Positions 53,840 to 62,929 of a stretch of 64,000 bases of DNA are shown here, in pieces. Each line of letters starts with the position of its first letter. The first letter of the stretch is position 1. A program made the translations under genes and the position numbers. The stretch comes from Deltaproteobacteria bacterium (GTDB taxonomy: Bacteria > Myxococcota > XYA12-FULL-58-9): positions 1 through 64,000 of the forward strand of contig JACRCV010000116.1 in assembly GCA_016218825.1 (NCBI GenBank), read 5' to 3'. The notes under the pieces are model-generated. The model saw only the letters and a program-made list of their open reading frames with translations. It was not told the DNA's origin and did no database searches.

Positions 53840-56734
53840 ATGATCGCCTTCGTGGTTGCCTTTGCCCTCGCGGCTCCGCCCCCGGACTTCATCCGGCCGC
53901 TCTCCGACAGGGAGAAGAAGCGCGCCACCGCGCTCATCGAAGGCTGGAAGGTGAGCCCGCGCGGGCCCTACTCCGGCGTGCTGTGGTTCTGCAACGACGG
54001 CCAACAGCTCGAGCCCAAGCTCAACGCCTGCGTGCCGTTCGGCGGCGGTCGGATGTACGGGGTGTTGACGCCGCAGGCGGCGGAGCTCGGCGCCAACTAC
54101 GGGCTCTATATGGGGACGATCTTCGCGGCGCTGACGCCGGAGATGTTCTTCCCCAACGACTACTATCGGGTCCGCGCCTACATCGTGGAGGCCTATCTGG
54201 AGCGCGCCCTCGACGGCTGGGCGCTGCGCGGCGCCAAGAACTATCGCGGTTTTCGCCAGGTCGAGGACGAGAGCGAGTTCGCGCGGCGCTGCATCATGGA
54301 GGTCACGAAGAGGCACGACATCGTCACCCGCTACCGGGGGATGATCGTCCGCATGATCCGCGCCATGCCTTACGGCAAGCGCTCGATGGTCGCCGACGAC
54401 ATCCGCGCCCTCGCCGCGATCCTCGGCGACGCCGACACCAAGGGCTTCGGCGAGCTGCGCTTCAAGATCCACGCGATGCCCGAGCCCTCCGACATCGACA
54501 AGGTCGCGGCCTACGTGACGACCGCGACCGCAGACCTCGCGGTCAAGGCCAACGAGCTCGTCGACAAGATGCGGGTGTACTACACGCCGGCGCATCGCTT
54601 GGAGCGGTTGAAGGAGATCAAGCAGTGGATCCATGACCCCGCCACCAAGAAAACGATCGACAAGCTCCTCGCCACCGACACCAGCTCCGGCCCGGACCTG
54701 GTGCGGGTCGGCGCCGAGCTCATCGCCACCGCCGACAAGGTCATCGTCGCCGGCAGCTCCTCCAGGCAGGGCGAGCGCAACCTCCTGTTGCTGCACGCGA
54801 TGGCGATGGTGGAGGAGATGTGGGTCGCGGTCACCGCCGACCTGACGAAGCGGCCGCTGAGCCGAGCGCAGGCCATCGAGCTCACCGCGGAGCTGGTGCG
54901 CGCCGGGCAGTCGCTCGGCTGGTTCTCGCCGCGCGAGAAGGACGCCCTGGCGGCGGCGCTCGCGGGGATGAGCAGCGGCGAGCCGGCGGCGTACGTCGGC
55001 GCCGTGAAGGTCCTGAGTCGGGCTCTGGAGTGGGCCCGGGCGCGATTGCTCGGCGATCTCGGGATCCCGCTGGAGCGCTATGCGGCGGTCGAGCCCCGGG
55101 CGCGCGGCGTCATCGACGATCAGCTGCGCGGCAGCATGATGTTGCCGTTCGCGGCGCTCGTGGACCGGCTGACGACCGACGTCGAACAGATCAAAGGTGG
55201 CGGCCATCGGCTGGTGGGGCTGGAAGGGGTGGGCACCGGCTCGCTGCGCGGCGAGAACTCCGGGCTCGCGGTCGGGACGCTGCACGTGCAGCTGGCGGGC
55301 GAGTCGCCGCACGACCTGCAGCGCACCGACATCGCGCTGTTGTTCGATCTGCCGCCCGAGCTGCCGCCGGTGGCGGGGATCATCACCGTGGGCGCCGCCG
55401 GGGCGCTGTCGCACGTGTCGCTGCTCGCCCGCAACCTCGGCATCCCGCACGCCACCATCGGCGGCGAGGTCGCGACCGTGCTGCAAGGCCTCGCCGGCGA
55501 GCCCTTGTTCCTCGGGGTCTCGGCGGGCGGGCGGGTGGCGTTGGGCAAGCCCGAGGCGCTGCCCCCCGAGGAGCGCGCCCAGGTGGAGGACGAGCCGCGA
55601 CGCGACACCAAGACGACGCTGCGGATCGACGAGACCCGCCTCGACTTGGCGACCACCCGCATCGCGCCGCTCACCGAGATCTCGGAGGCCGACATCGGCA
55701 TCCGCGTCGGGCCCAAGGCCGGCGAGCTCGGTCGTCTGAAGCGCTTGTTTCCGACCCGGGTGTCCGACGCCGCGGTGATCCCCTTCGGCGCCTTCGTGCA
55801 GCACGTCGACCGGCCGGGCAAGGACGGCAGCCCGTCGCCGCTGTCGCGCTTGAAGACCGCGTACCAGACCGCGCGCCTGCTCACCGCCGACGAGGCCGAG
55901 CGCGCGATGCTCCAGGAGCTCGAGGTGTTCAGCCACAGCATCGCGACGCTGCCGTTCGCGCCCGGGTTCGAAGCCGAGGTCGGCAAGGCGCTCGACCGCC
56001 TCGGCCGCCCGAGCACCTTCGGGGTCTTCGTGCGCTCCGACACCAACGTCGAGGACCTGAAGGACTTCACCGGCGCCGGCCTCAACCTGACGGTGTTCAA
56101 TCGGGTCGGCGGGCGCTCGGTGCAGGCCGCGATCCGCGAGGTCTGGGCGTCGCCGTTCTCGGAGCGCTCCTACCGCTGGCGGCAGCGGCTGCTCGAGAAC
56201 CCGGAGCACGTCTACCCTTCGGTGATCTTGCACCGCACCGTGCCCTCGGAGGCCTCTGGAGTCATGGTCACGACCGATCTCGAGAGCGGCCAATCCGGGG
56301 CGCTGACGATCAGCGCCAGCCAAGGGGTCTCGGCGGTGGTCGACGGCGGTGCGCCCGAGACCATCGTCGTCGACGCCGGCGGCAATGTCAGGCTGCTCGC
56401 CTCGGCCCGCTCCGCGACCATGAAGGTCATCCCCAGGCCGCCGCAGGAGGGCATCCAGGTGGTCGCGACCACCGGCAAGGACCCGCTGCTCGGCGACCGG
56501 GAGATCGGGGAGCTCAAGGCGCTGGCCGCCGAGGTGCAGGAGAAGATCCCGGCGCGCGGCGACGACATGCCGTGGGACATCGAGTTCGGCTTCGTCGATC
56601 ACCACGCGTTCCTGATGCAGATCCGGCCGCTGCGCATCTCGCGCGCCGCCGCGACCCAGCCGTTCTTGCGGGCGCTCGACGCCCAAGCGGCGTTGCCGAC
56701 CGCGCCGGTGGGCTTGAGCCAGGAGGTGCCTTGA
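53840..56734 (+). CDS. PEP-utilising/PPDK-N protein, glucan-water-dikinase-like, with signal peptide
   Basis: A 964-residue protein. An N-terminal hydrophobic run (MIAFVVAFALAAPPP) looks like a signal peptide but lacks a basic n-region. The central swivelling phosphohistidine domain has His525 in LSHVSLLARNLGIPHA, closer to the 'LSHVSVRARN' of plant glucan water dikinases than to PEP synthase. The C-terminal PPDK-N ATP-binding part (~620-960) has GPKAGELGRLKRLF, VIPFGAFVQHV and VRSDTNVEDLKDFTGAGLN, and ends LMQIRPL. The domain order (His domain before ATP domain) is that of GWD/PWD. Substrate unknown; export would be odd for an ATP enzyme. The stop overlaps the next gene's ATG. Confidence 0.8.
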   Translation: MIAFVVAFALAAPPPDFIRPLSDREKKRATALIEGWKVSPRGPYSGVLWFCNDGQQLEPKLNACVPFGGGRMYGVLTPQAAELGANYGLYMGTIFAALTPEMFFPNDYYRVRAYIVEAYLERALDGWALRGAKNYRGFRQVEDESEFARRCIMEVTKRHDIVTRYRGMIVRMIRAMPYGKRSMVADDIRALAAILGDADTKGFGELRFKIHAMPEPSDIDKVAAYVTTATADLAVKANELVDKMRVYYTPAHRLERLKEIKQWIHDPATKKTIDKLLATDTSSGPDLVRVGAELIATADKVIVAGSSSRQGERNLLLLHAMAMVEEMWVAVTADLTKRPLSRAQAIELTAELVRAGQSLGWFSPREKDALAAALAGMSSGEPAAYVGAVKVLSRALEWARARLLGDLGIPLERYAAVEPRARGVIDDQLRGSMMLPFAALVDRLTTDVEQIKGGGHRLVGLEGVGTGSLRGENSGLAVGTLHVQLAGESPHDLQRTDIALLFDLPPELPPVAGIITVGAAGALSHVSLLARNLGIPHATIGGEVATVLQGLAGEPLFLGVSAGGRVALGKPEALPPEERAQVEDEPRRDTKTTLRIDETRLDLATTRIAPLTEISEADIGIRVGPKAGELGRLKRLFPTRVSDAAVIPFGAFVQHVDRPGKDGSPSPLSRLKTAYQTARLLTADEAERAMLQELEVFSHSIATLPFAPGFEAEVGKALDRLGRPSTFGVFVRSDTNVEDLKDFTGAGLNLTVFNRVGGRSVQAAIREVWASPFSERSYRWRQRLLENPEHVYPSVILHRTVPSEASGVMVTTDLESGQSGALTISASQGVSAVVDGGAPETIVVDAGGNVRLLASARSATMKVIPRPPQEGIQVVATTGKDPLLGDREIGELKALAAEVQEKIPARGDDMPWDIEFGFVDHHAFLMQIRPLRISRAAATQPFLRALDAQAALPTAPVGLSQEVP

Positions 56735-58038
56735 TGAACCTCGCGTGGCCTTCGCGACTCGCCGGCGTCGTGCTCGTGGCGTTGTTGGCGCCGCGCCCGG
56801 TCGCCGCCTACCCGACGGACGAATACGCGCGCACCGGCATTCGGCGCTTGCAGTGGCAATTCGAGATCGACACCGGGGTGCGCAAGTCCAGCCGCAAGCT
56901 CGCCCCCGGGGCGCGGCTCACCCACGATCAGATCCAGCTGCGAATGACCGCGGCGGGCCGCGACTTCGAGCTCACCGAAGAGACCCCCAAAGATCCGGCG
57001 CTGCAGAAGGGCCTGGAAGAGATCCTCAAACGCAACCTGTTCAAGCGCTACAACGTCGCGGTCCTCGACATCACCGACCCGGCGACGCCGCGCTTCGCCG
57101 CGGTGCACGAGAACGACAAACAGACCCCGGGCAGCGTCGCCAAGGTGCTGGTCGGCGCCGGGATGTTGCGCCTGCTGCAGGAGCGCTTCCCGGACGACGT
57201 CGGCCCGCGCGAGGCGATGCTGAAGGACGTGAGGGTCGCGGCCGACGACTGGGCGATGTTCGACTCGCACGAGGTCCCGGTGGTGACCGGGCCGAAGCTC
57301 GAGAACGTCGCGCTGCGCAAGGTGAAGACCGGCGACACCTTCACGCTCTGGGAGTGGATGGACCACGCGCTGTCGGCCTCGAACAACTCCGCGGCGGCGA
57401 TGCTGTGGCGCGAGGCGATGCTGATGCGGCTGATGGGCGCCGAGTACCCGCCGCCGACGTGGGACGACGCGCTCTTCAAGCGCTGGGACCGGCAGGCGAT
57501 GACCGAGGCCTCGTTCGACGTCGTCGAGCGGCCGGCGCGGGAGGCGGGGCTGAACCTCGAGGCCTTCAACGTCTACATGTACTTCACCACCCACGCCAAT
57601 CGCTACATCCACGCCAAGTCCTCGGTGGCGACGCCGCTCGCCATCATCCAGTGGCTGGTGCGGATGGAGCAAGGCCGCATGGTCGACCCATGGTCGAGCC
57701 TCGAGCTCAAGAAGATGATCTACCTGACGCGCCGCCGGGTGCGATACGCCGCGGCCCCGGAGCTCGCCGACGCCGCGGTGTTCTTCAAGAGCGGCAGCCT
57801 GTTTCAATGCAAGCCCGAAGAGGGCTTCACCTGTGTGCAGTACGAAGGCAACGAGGTGAACGTGTTGAACGCCCTCGTCGAGGTGGAAACCCCAGAGATT
57901 CCGGGGGCTACCGCGGAGGCGCCGGCGAAGAAGCACGTGTATCTGGTGGCGGTGATGTCGAACGAGCTGAAGCGCAACGCGGCCGCCGATCACGGAAAGT
58001 TGGCAAGCGAGATTCATAAGCTCATACTGGCTAGATAA
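56734..58038 (+). CDS. Serine beta-lactamase-fold hydrolase, exported (1)
   Basis: A 434-residue predicted periplasmic protein with signal peptide ending LLAPRPVAA. It has the three class A beta-lactamase/PBP motifs: S134-V-A-K137 (nucleophile and base), S216-N-N218 and K352-S-G354. So it could be a D,D-peptidase, an esterase or a beta-lactamase. Unusual for the fold are a ~60-residue insert around 240-300 and a Cys pair (359, 367) after the KSG strand. The start ATG overlaps the preceding stop (TGATG), and AGGAGGT lies upstream. It is co-translated with the GWD-like gene. Confidence 0.85.
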   Translation: MNLAWPSRLAGVVLVALLAPRPVAAYPTDEYARTGIRRLQWQFEIDTGVRKSSRKLAPGARLTHDQIQLRMTAAGRDFELTEETPKDPALQKGLEEILKRNLFKRYNVAVLDITDPATPRFAAVHENDKQTPGSVAKVLVGAGMLRLLQERFPDDVGPREAMLKDVRVAADDWAMFDSHEVPVVTGPKLENVALRKVKTGDTFTLWEWMDHALSASNNSAAAMLWREAMLMRLMGAEYPPPTWDDALFKRWDRQAMTEASFDVVERPAREAGLNLEAFNVYMYFTTHANRYIHAKSSVATPLAIIQWLVRMEQGRMVDPWSSLELKKMIYLTRRRVRYAAAPELADAAVFFKSGSLFQCKPEEGFTCVQYEGNEVNVLNALVEVETPEIPGATAEAPAKKHVYLVAVMSNELKRNAAADHGKLASEIHKLILAR

Positions 58039-58976
58039 TGTTCGGCTTGGCGGTGATCCTGGCGACGACCCTGCCACTCGCGGCGGACGTGTCGGACGCG
58101 GCGCCGGAGAAGGGCGGCGCGGACGCGACGCCGCACTGCACCGCACCTTTCAAGCTGGAGAAGAAGAACAAGACCTTGCAGGCCAACCTCGAGCGCCGGG
58201 TCGAGGCGGCGGGGTGGACCAAGCACATCAACAAGAAGCTGCTCGCGATGTCGGTGGTGGACCTCACGCGTCACGGCAAGCGCTACTACGCCGGCATCAA
58301 CGACAACGAGATGATGTACTCGGCGAGCATGCCGAAGATCGCGATCCTATTGACAGTGGTCGACGCGGTGGAGAGCGGCACGCTCGAGTGGACCCACGAC
58401 TTCGACACCCGGCTGCAAGAGATGATCGTCTCGTCGTCGAACGAGGACGCGTCGTGGGGCGCCGACCTCGTCGGGCTGATGGCCATCGAGAAGACGATGC
58501 GCGATCCAAGGTACTGTCTCTACGACGACCAATACGGCGGCCTCTGGGTGGGCCGGGCCTATCGCTCCGGCGGCGCCACCAACCGCGATCCAAAGCGTGA
58601 CCTGTCGCACGGCGCCACCGCCCGCCAGGCGGCGCGCTTCTACACCATGCTCGACTCCGGCCTGTTGGTCTCCAAGCACTGGAGCTTCCGGATGCTCGGC
58701 CTGATGTCGCCGCCCAAGCACTTTCACAAGTTCGTCGGCGCGCTCTCCGACCGCCAGGGGGTGGTCTTCATGGCGCGCAAGAGCGGCACCTGGCGCACCT
58801 ACCACGCCGACAGCGCCCTGATTCAGCACTTCGGGTCGCGTTACGTGTTGGTCGGCATCGCCGAGCTCAAGGACGGCGAGCAGGTGATGCGCGAGCTCGC
58901 GAAGATGGTCGATGACTTGATCATGCAGGGCGCGCACCGCAAAGCCCCGAAGAGCAGCCGCCACGTGCGGCGCTGA
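58038..58976 (+). CDS. Serine beta-lactamase-fold hydrolase, exported (2)
   Basis: A 312-residue beta-lactamase/PBP-like protein with motifs S97-M-P-K100, S133-S-N135 and K248-S-G250, at class A spacing. The N-terminus MFGLAVILATTLPLAAD is a short signal-like segment. The ATG overlaps the previous stop (TAATG), so the three genes form one tightly coupled operon. The low resemblance to clinical beta-lactamases and the pairing with a dikinase-like protein make a cell-wall or storage-polymer role as likely as antibiotic resistance. A Lys/Arg-rich C-terminus (KAPKSSRHVRR) is notable. Confidence 0.85.
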   Translation: MFGLAVILATTLPLAADVSDAAPEKGGADATPHCTAPFKLEKKNKTLQANLERRVEAAGWTKHINKKLLAMSVVDLTRHGKRYYAGINDNEMMYSASMPKIAILLTVVDAVESGTLEWTHDFDTRLQEMIVSSSNEDASWGADLVGLMAIEKTMRDPRYCLYDDQYGGLWVGRAYRSGGATNRDPKRDLSHGATARQAARFYTMLDSGLLVSKHWSFRMLGLMSPPKHFHKFVGALSDRQGVVFMARKSGTWRTYHADSALIQHFGSRYVLVGIAELKDGEQVMRELAKMVDDLIMQGAHRKAPKSSRHVRR

Positions 58977-58984
58977 GCCGGTAC

Positions 58985-61900
58985 TCACCAGCTCCACTCT
59001 TCCGACTTCTTGCCGAGCGACACCCGATCGAGCTGGTTGCGGATCGAGGAGGTCAGCGCCCTAAAGACGCTGTGCATCAAGAGCGGCCGGTCGGCCAAGA
59101 TCTGCATCAGGTCGTCGGATCGTATCACCAGCAGCGCCGCGTCGGTCGACACCGTCGCAGTGAGCTCGCGCGGCAGCTGGTCCAACACCGAGACGATGCC
59201 GCACGCCTCGCCGGCGCCGACGTGATCGACGATCTTGCCGGCGCGCGACAACGTCACCTCGCCGCTCTTCACCAGGAACATCGAGTCGCCGGGCTCGCCC
59301 TCGCGAAACAACACCGTGCCGCGCGGCGCCCGCCTCGAGGTGACCAGGGTCGCGACCTCGGCCAGATCTTCGGCGGTGGTCTGCGCGAACAGCGACAACG
59401 CCTGCAGCTCGAGGATCTGACCGACGAGGCTCTGATTCATGGCTTCTCCTGTGCGCGGCCGACGCGGCCGGCCGGCGAGGGTCGCGAGATCGTCGAGGGC
59501 AGCGCGACTCAGGCTCGCGAGGAACGAGTCGTCGCCGTCGACGAACTGATGCAAGGTCCGCGACACCTCGCTCTTGGTGCGCTCTTTGGTGCGCACCCCC
59601 CCCAGCGCCTCGGCGAGCGCTTCCTTGAGGCGCTTGTCGAGCACGGCGTCGAGGAGCTCGAACGCGATCTGGCGCTTGCGCTGATCACTGGAGCTGAACG
59701 CCTGGAAGGCGCCCTGCATCGCGTCTTCCGGGTAGTACAGCGACAACATCCGGAACAGGGTCTCGAGGCTGGACTGCGCCCGCTGCTTGAACGAGCGCAA
59801 CAGCAGGGTGCACGACGGGGTGCCGGGCAGAGGGGCGCGCGCCGCCAGGCGCATCAGGCCGTAGAACGCGATCTCGCGCATCGCGCAGGCCTCGATCTCG
59901 GGGTGCGGCAACGGGTGGCTCGGCTGCCGGCGGTGCAGGCTCGAGAGCGCCACCGCGGCGCCCAGGCGCACCTGGACGATCGGCGCGGCCAGCGCCCGCG
60001 CCAGCGCCGGGATGCCGGCGGCGGCGCCGATCCGACCGAGTGACCACGTCAACGCGTTCGCGACCGCCGGGTCCTTCGCGTGCCGGTCGAGCTCGGCGGC
60101 GAGCTGCGCTACCACCGGGGGACCCATCTCCGCCAGCGCCCGCATGCTGGCGCCGCGGACGTCGCGGCGCTTCAACGCTCCGAGCGCGACCTCGGACGAG
60201 CCTTGGGTGGGGTGGCGGCCGATGGCGGCGAGGGCGAGCCGTGCGATCTCGCTGTCGTCGTCGCGCACCAGGTCGACGAGGAGCTCGCCGACTTCGGACG
60301 GTGCCCCGGCGTCGGCGCGGCCGAGCGCCCGACAGACCGCGAGCCGCGTCGCGCGCTCCGCCGACAGCACCAGCCGCTGGCAGAGCTTGACCGCGGTCTT
60401 GTCGACCGCGACCAACAGCCCGGCGGCGGTCGCGGCGACCGGCTCCGGGACCCGCTCGGCGGCGAGCACCTGGCGGCAGCGGGTGGTGCAGATCTGGGGC
60501 GCGAGGTCGGCGAGCGCCAACAGCGCCGCCGCGGCCAGCTGCGGGTGCGGGCTCTTCGCCAGCTCGAGGAGCGCCTTGGTGTCGCCGAGGCTGGCGACGT
60601 GCTCCACGACCCGAAACGCGCCCTTGCCCTCGGGGTCGGCGTCGACCAGGCGTTTGAGCAGGTGCTCCGGGGCGTGGTGCTCGGCCTTCTCCAGCAGGTC
60701 GAGGATGACCGCGGCGCGCTCCGGGGTGGACTTGCCGAGCTCGGTCTCCAAGAGGCGCAGGGTCGCGCCGTCGAGCGCCTCGATCTCCGGCTGCGCCACC
60801 GGCGGCGCGCCGAGCATGTCGGTGAGCAGCACCACGTAGCGCGAGCGGGTGACCGCGGTCGCCACGATCCACAGCCCGCACAAGATCAAGGTCAGCGGCA
60901 GCACGCGCGCCGGGCTCCAGGGGAAAAAGGTCAGGAAGAAGCCCATCAACACCTGGCCGCCGCGCTTCGCCAAGCCGTCGATGCGGCCCTGCCACACCGA
61001 GCGCGCCCGCGGCGACAGCGGCGCGAGCAGCAGACTGCCGGTCGCCTGCTGCAGCGACATGTTGGCGCCGGAGTCGACGGTCTTGAGGATCGCCAAGGTC
61101 GCCACCGCCGGCAGCAGCGCGAAGCCGCCCAGGCACAAGATCAAGAGCGCCGGCATGATCATCGCGGTGCCGAACAGCCCGAGGCGGTCCAGGAAGCGGT
61201 CGAGCAGCGTCAGCTGAAAGATCACGGTCGCGATCCCGGCGAGGATGGTCACGAAGCCGAAGAACGCCGTCATCTTGTCGGCGTCGAAGTGCTGCGCGGC
61301 CGCGAAGCGGTAGATGTAGTCGATCAGCGTCGTCGCCGCGACCATCAGCATCGTAGTGATCGCCACCGCGCTGCCGTACGGCGCCAGCGAAGGCACGTCG
61401 GCGCGCTCGCGCTGCAGCATCAACCGGGCGCTCGTCATCCGCCGGCTCGGTCCGCTCGCCGGCTGCGGCATGAAGAACACCGGCGCCAGCGCGAAGCCGG
61501 CCGCCACCAGATACAGGGTGCGGCTGCCGACGATGAGGGCGCCGGCGCTCAAGACCGCGCCGGCGACCAGGCCGCCGACGACGCCGCCGGCCCCGATCCG
61601 CGCCGCGATCTTGCGGGCCTCGCGCGGCCCCAACGACGCGCCCATCGTCAGGCCGAAGGCGAGCAGGGTGGCGGCGAAGCACATCTCCATCACCACGTAG
61701 CGGACGATCGCGACCTCGGGCCGGAACGGCGGCGCGATGAACGCCAACGCCATCAACGCCGCGACCGTGCCGTGCACCAGGCGGGTGACGCGGCGAGTGT
61801 CGAGGTTCTGCCCCATCCAGCCGACCACCGCGACCGTGACTCCGGCGATCACCGCCACCGTCACGTAGAGCTTGCCGAGGACCTTCGGCCCCGAGGCCTC

Positions 61901-62071
61901 CAAGATCTGCTGATTGGCGACGTTGCGACTGATGACCGAGGCGGCGATGACGCAGAACAGGTGCAGGCCGTGCTTCAGCTGCACCGGCCACTCGAGCACC
62001 ATCGTCTGCCGCATCGTCGCGGTGTACTTGCGCCGCATCACCAGCGGCCGACTGTCAAAGCGCGGGCGCAC
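58985..62071 (-). CDS. ATP/ADP-translocase-like transporter fused to HEAT repeats and cNMP-binding domain
   Basis: A 1028-residue three-part protein. About 12 membrane segments (to ~430) resemble the NTT/Tlc nucleotide transporter branch of the major facilitator superfamily. HEAT-like helical repeats follow (~440-860), then a cyclic-nucleotide-binding domain (~890-1015; GTVLFREGEPGDSMFLVKSG). The last suggests ligand gating or control by c-di-GMP/cAMP. Start: GTG at 62071 with AGGA at a usable distance; an ATG 33 nt downstream is an alternative. It lies 64 nt after a Crp/Fnr gene on the same strand. Transport substrate unproven. Confidence 0.85.
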   Translation of the reverse strand: MRPRFDSRPLVMRRKYTATMRQTMVLEWPVQLKHGLHLFCVIAASVISRNVANQQILEASGPKVLGKLYVTVAVIAGVTVAVVGWMGQNLDTRRVTRLVHGTVAALMALAFIAPPFRPEVAIVRYVVMEMCFAATLLAFGLTMGASLGPREARKIAARIGAGGVVGGLVAGAVLSAGALIVGSRTLYLVAAGFALAPVFFMPQPASGPSRRMTSARLMLQRERADVPSLAPYGSAVAITTMLMVAATTLIDYIYRFAAAQHFDADKMTAFFGFVTILAGIATVIFQLTLLDRFLDRLGLFGTAMIMPALLILCLGGFALLPAVATLAILKTVDSGANMSLQQATGSLLLAPLSPRARSVWQGRIDGLAKRGGQVLMGFFLTFFPWSPARVLPLTLILCGLWIVATAVTRSRYVVLLTDMLGAPPVAQPEIEALDGATLRLLETELGKSTPERAAVILDLLEKAEHHAPEHLLKRLVDADPEGKGAFRVVEHVASLGDTKALLELAKSPHPQLAAAALLALADLAPQICTTRCRQVLAAERVPEPVAATAAGLLVAVDKTAVKLCQRLVLSAERATRLAVCRALGRADAGAPSEVGELLVDLVRDDDSEIARLALAAIGRHPTQGSSEVALGALKRRDVRGASMRALAEMGPPVVAQLAAELDRHAKDPAVANALTWSLGRIGAAAGIPALARALAAPIVQVRLGAAVALSSLHRRQPSHPLPHPEIEACAMREIAFYGLMRLAARAPLPGTPSCTLLLRSFKQRAQSSLETLFRMLSLYYPEDAMQGAFQAFSSSDQRKRQIAFELLDAVLDKRLKEALAEALGGVRTKERTKSEVSRTLHQFVDGDDSFLASLSRAALDDLATLAGRPRRPRTGEAMNQSLVGQILELQALSLFAQTTAEDLAEVATLVTSRRAPRGTVLFREGEPGDSMFLVKSGEVTLSRAGKIVDHVGAGEACGIVSVLDQLPRELTATVSTDAALLVIRSDDLMQILADRPLLMHSVFRALTSSIRNQLDRVSLGKKSEEWSW

Positions 62072-62135
62072 TGCGGGTCATCCTATCAGCGGACCGACAT
62101 CGTCGCCGAAGGTTTTTGCGCCCGGCGGTCGCGTC

Positions 62136-62921
62136 TCAGCCCGGCGTCGCTTTCGGATCTTCGGGAGCTGTCGGCGGCGCCGGGCTCCACGCCGCGCCCG
62201 GCGTCAGGTTGTAGGTCAGGCCGAGGGTGCCGCTGCCGCGCCGCCGCAGCGCCTCGAGGTCGGCGACCACGTAGCGGCCGTCGCTCTTGGTCGCGAGCCC
62301 GAGCTCGTCGAGCTTGGCGAGGCTGCGCACCAACGACTTGCGGCTCACCGCCAGGTCCTTCGCCATCGATTCGCCGGTGAGCGGCACGCTGATGCGGATC
62401 CCGCCTTCGGCGCGGGGCTCGCCGGCGAGCTCGGCGTAGTCGACGAGCAGGTTCGCGAGTCGGGTGTCGACGTCACAGAAGGCCAGGGCGCGCTCGTTGT
62501 GGGTGGCGATGCACAGGCGCAGCGACAGATCGACCGCCATCGCCTCGGCGAACGACCGCTGCGTCTTCACCAGCTTCAACAGCACCGCCGCCGGCACCAG
62601 CAGGATGTCGGCGGGCTCGAGGGTCGTGACGTACTCCATGAACGGCCGCCCCGCGAGCACCTCCATCTCGCCGAACAGCGCCGGCGCCCGAAACAGCTTC
62701 ACCGTGACCTCGTTGCCTTCGGCGCTGCGGTGAAAGACGCGCACCGCGCCCGAGAGCAGGCAGAACGCCTGTTGCGGTGGGTCGCCCTCCTTCAAGATCG
62801 TGCGGCGGGCGCGAAAGCTGATGAGCTTGCTGGCGCGCACCACGGCGCCGAGGATGTCGGCCTCGAGCACCGCGAGCAACGGGTGCAATGCGGCCTTGGC
62901 GGTGATCTCCTTCGCTTCCAT
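62136..62921 (-). CDS. Crp/Fnr-family regulator
   Basis: A 261-residue regulator. cNMP-binding domain (~20-135: RRTILKEGDPPQQAFCLLSG, then LFGEMEVLAGRPF), dimer helix, and a C-terminal winged helix-turn-helix (VPLTGESMAKDLAVSRKSLV, then RSLAKLDELGL). The 'GE' of the cAMP-binding cassette is present, but the following Arg-Ser pair is not obvious, so cAMP binding is uncertain. It sits between the NTT fusion and the TPR gene (8 nt gap), likely one operon, and may control it. Confidence 0.87.
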   Translation of the reverse strand: MEAKEITAKAALHPLLAVLEADILGAVVRASKLISFRARRTILKEGDPPQQAFCLLSGAVRVFHRSAEGNEVTVKLFRAPALFGEMEVLAGRPFMEYVTTLEPADILLVPAAVLLKLVKTQRSFAEAMAVDLSLRLCIATHNERALAFCDVDTRLANLLVDYAELAGEPRAEGGIRISVPLTGESMAKDLAVSRKSLVRSLAKLDELGLATKSDGRYVVADLEALRRRGSGTLGLTYNLTPGAAWSPAPPTAPEDPKATPG

Positions 62922-62929
62922 CGGCGCGC

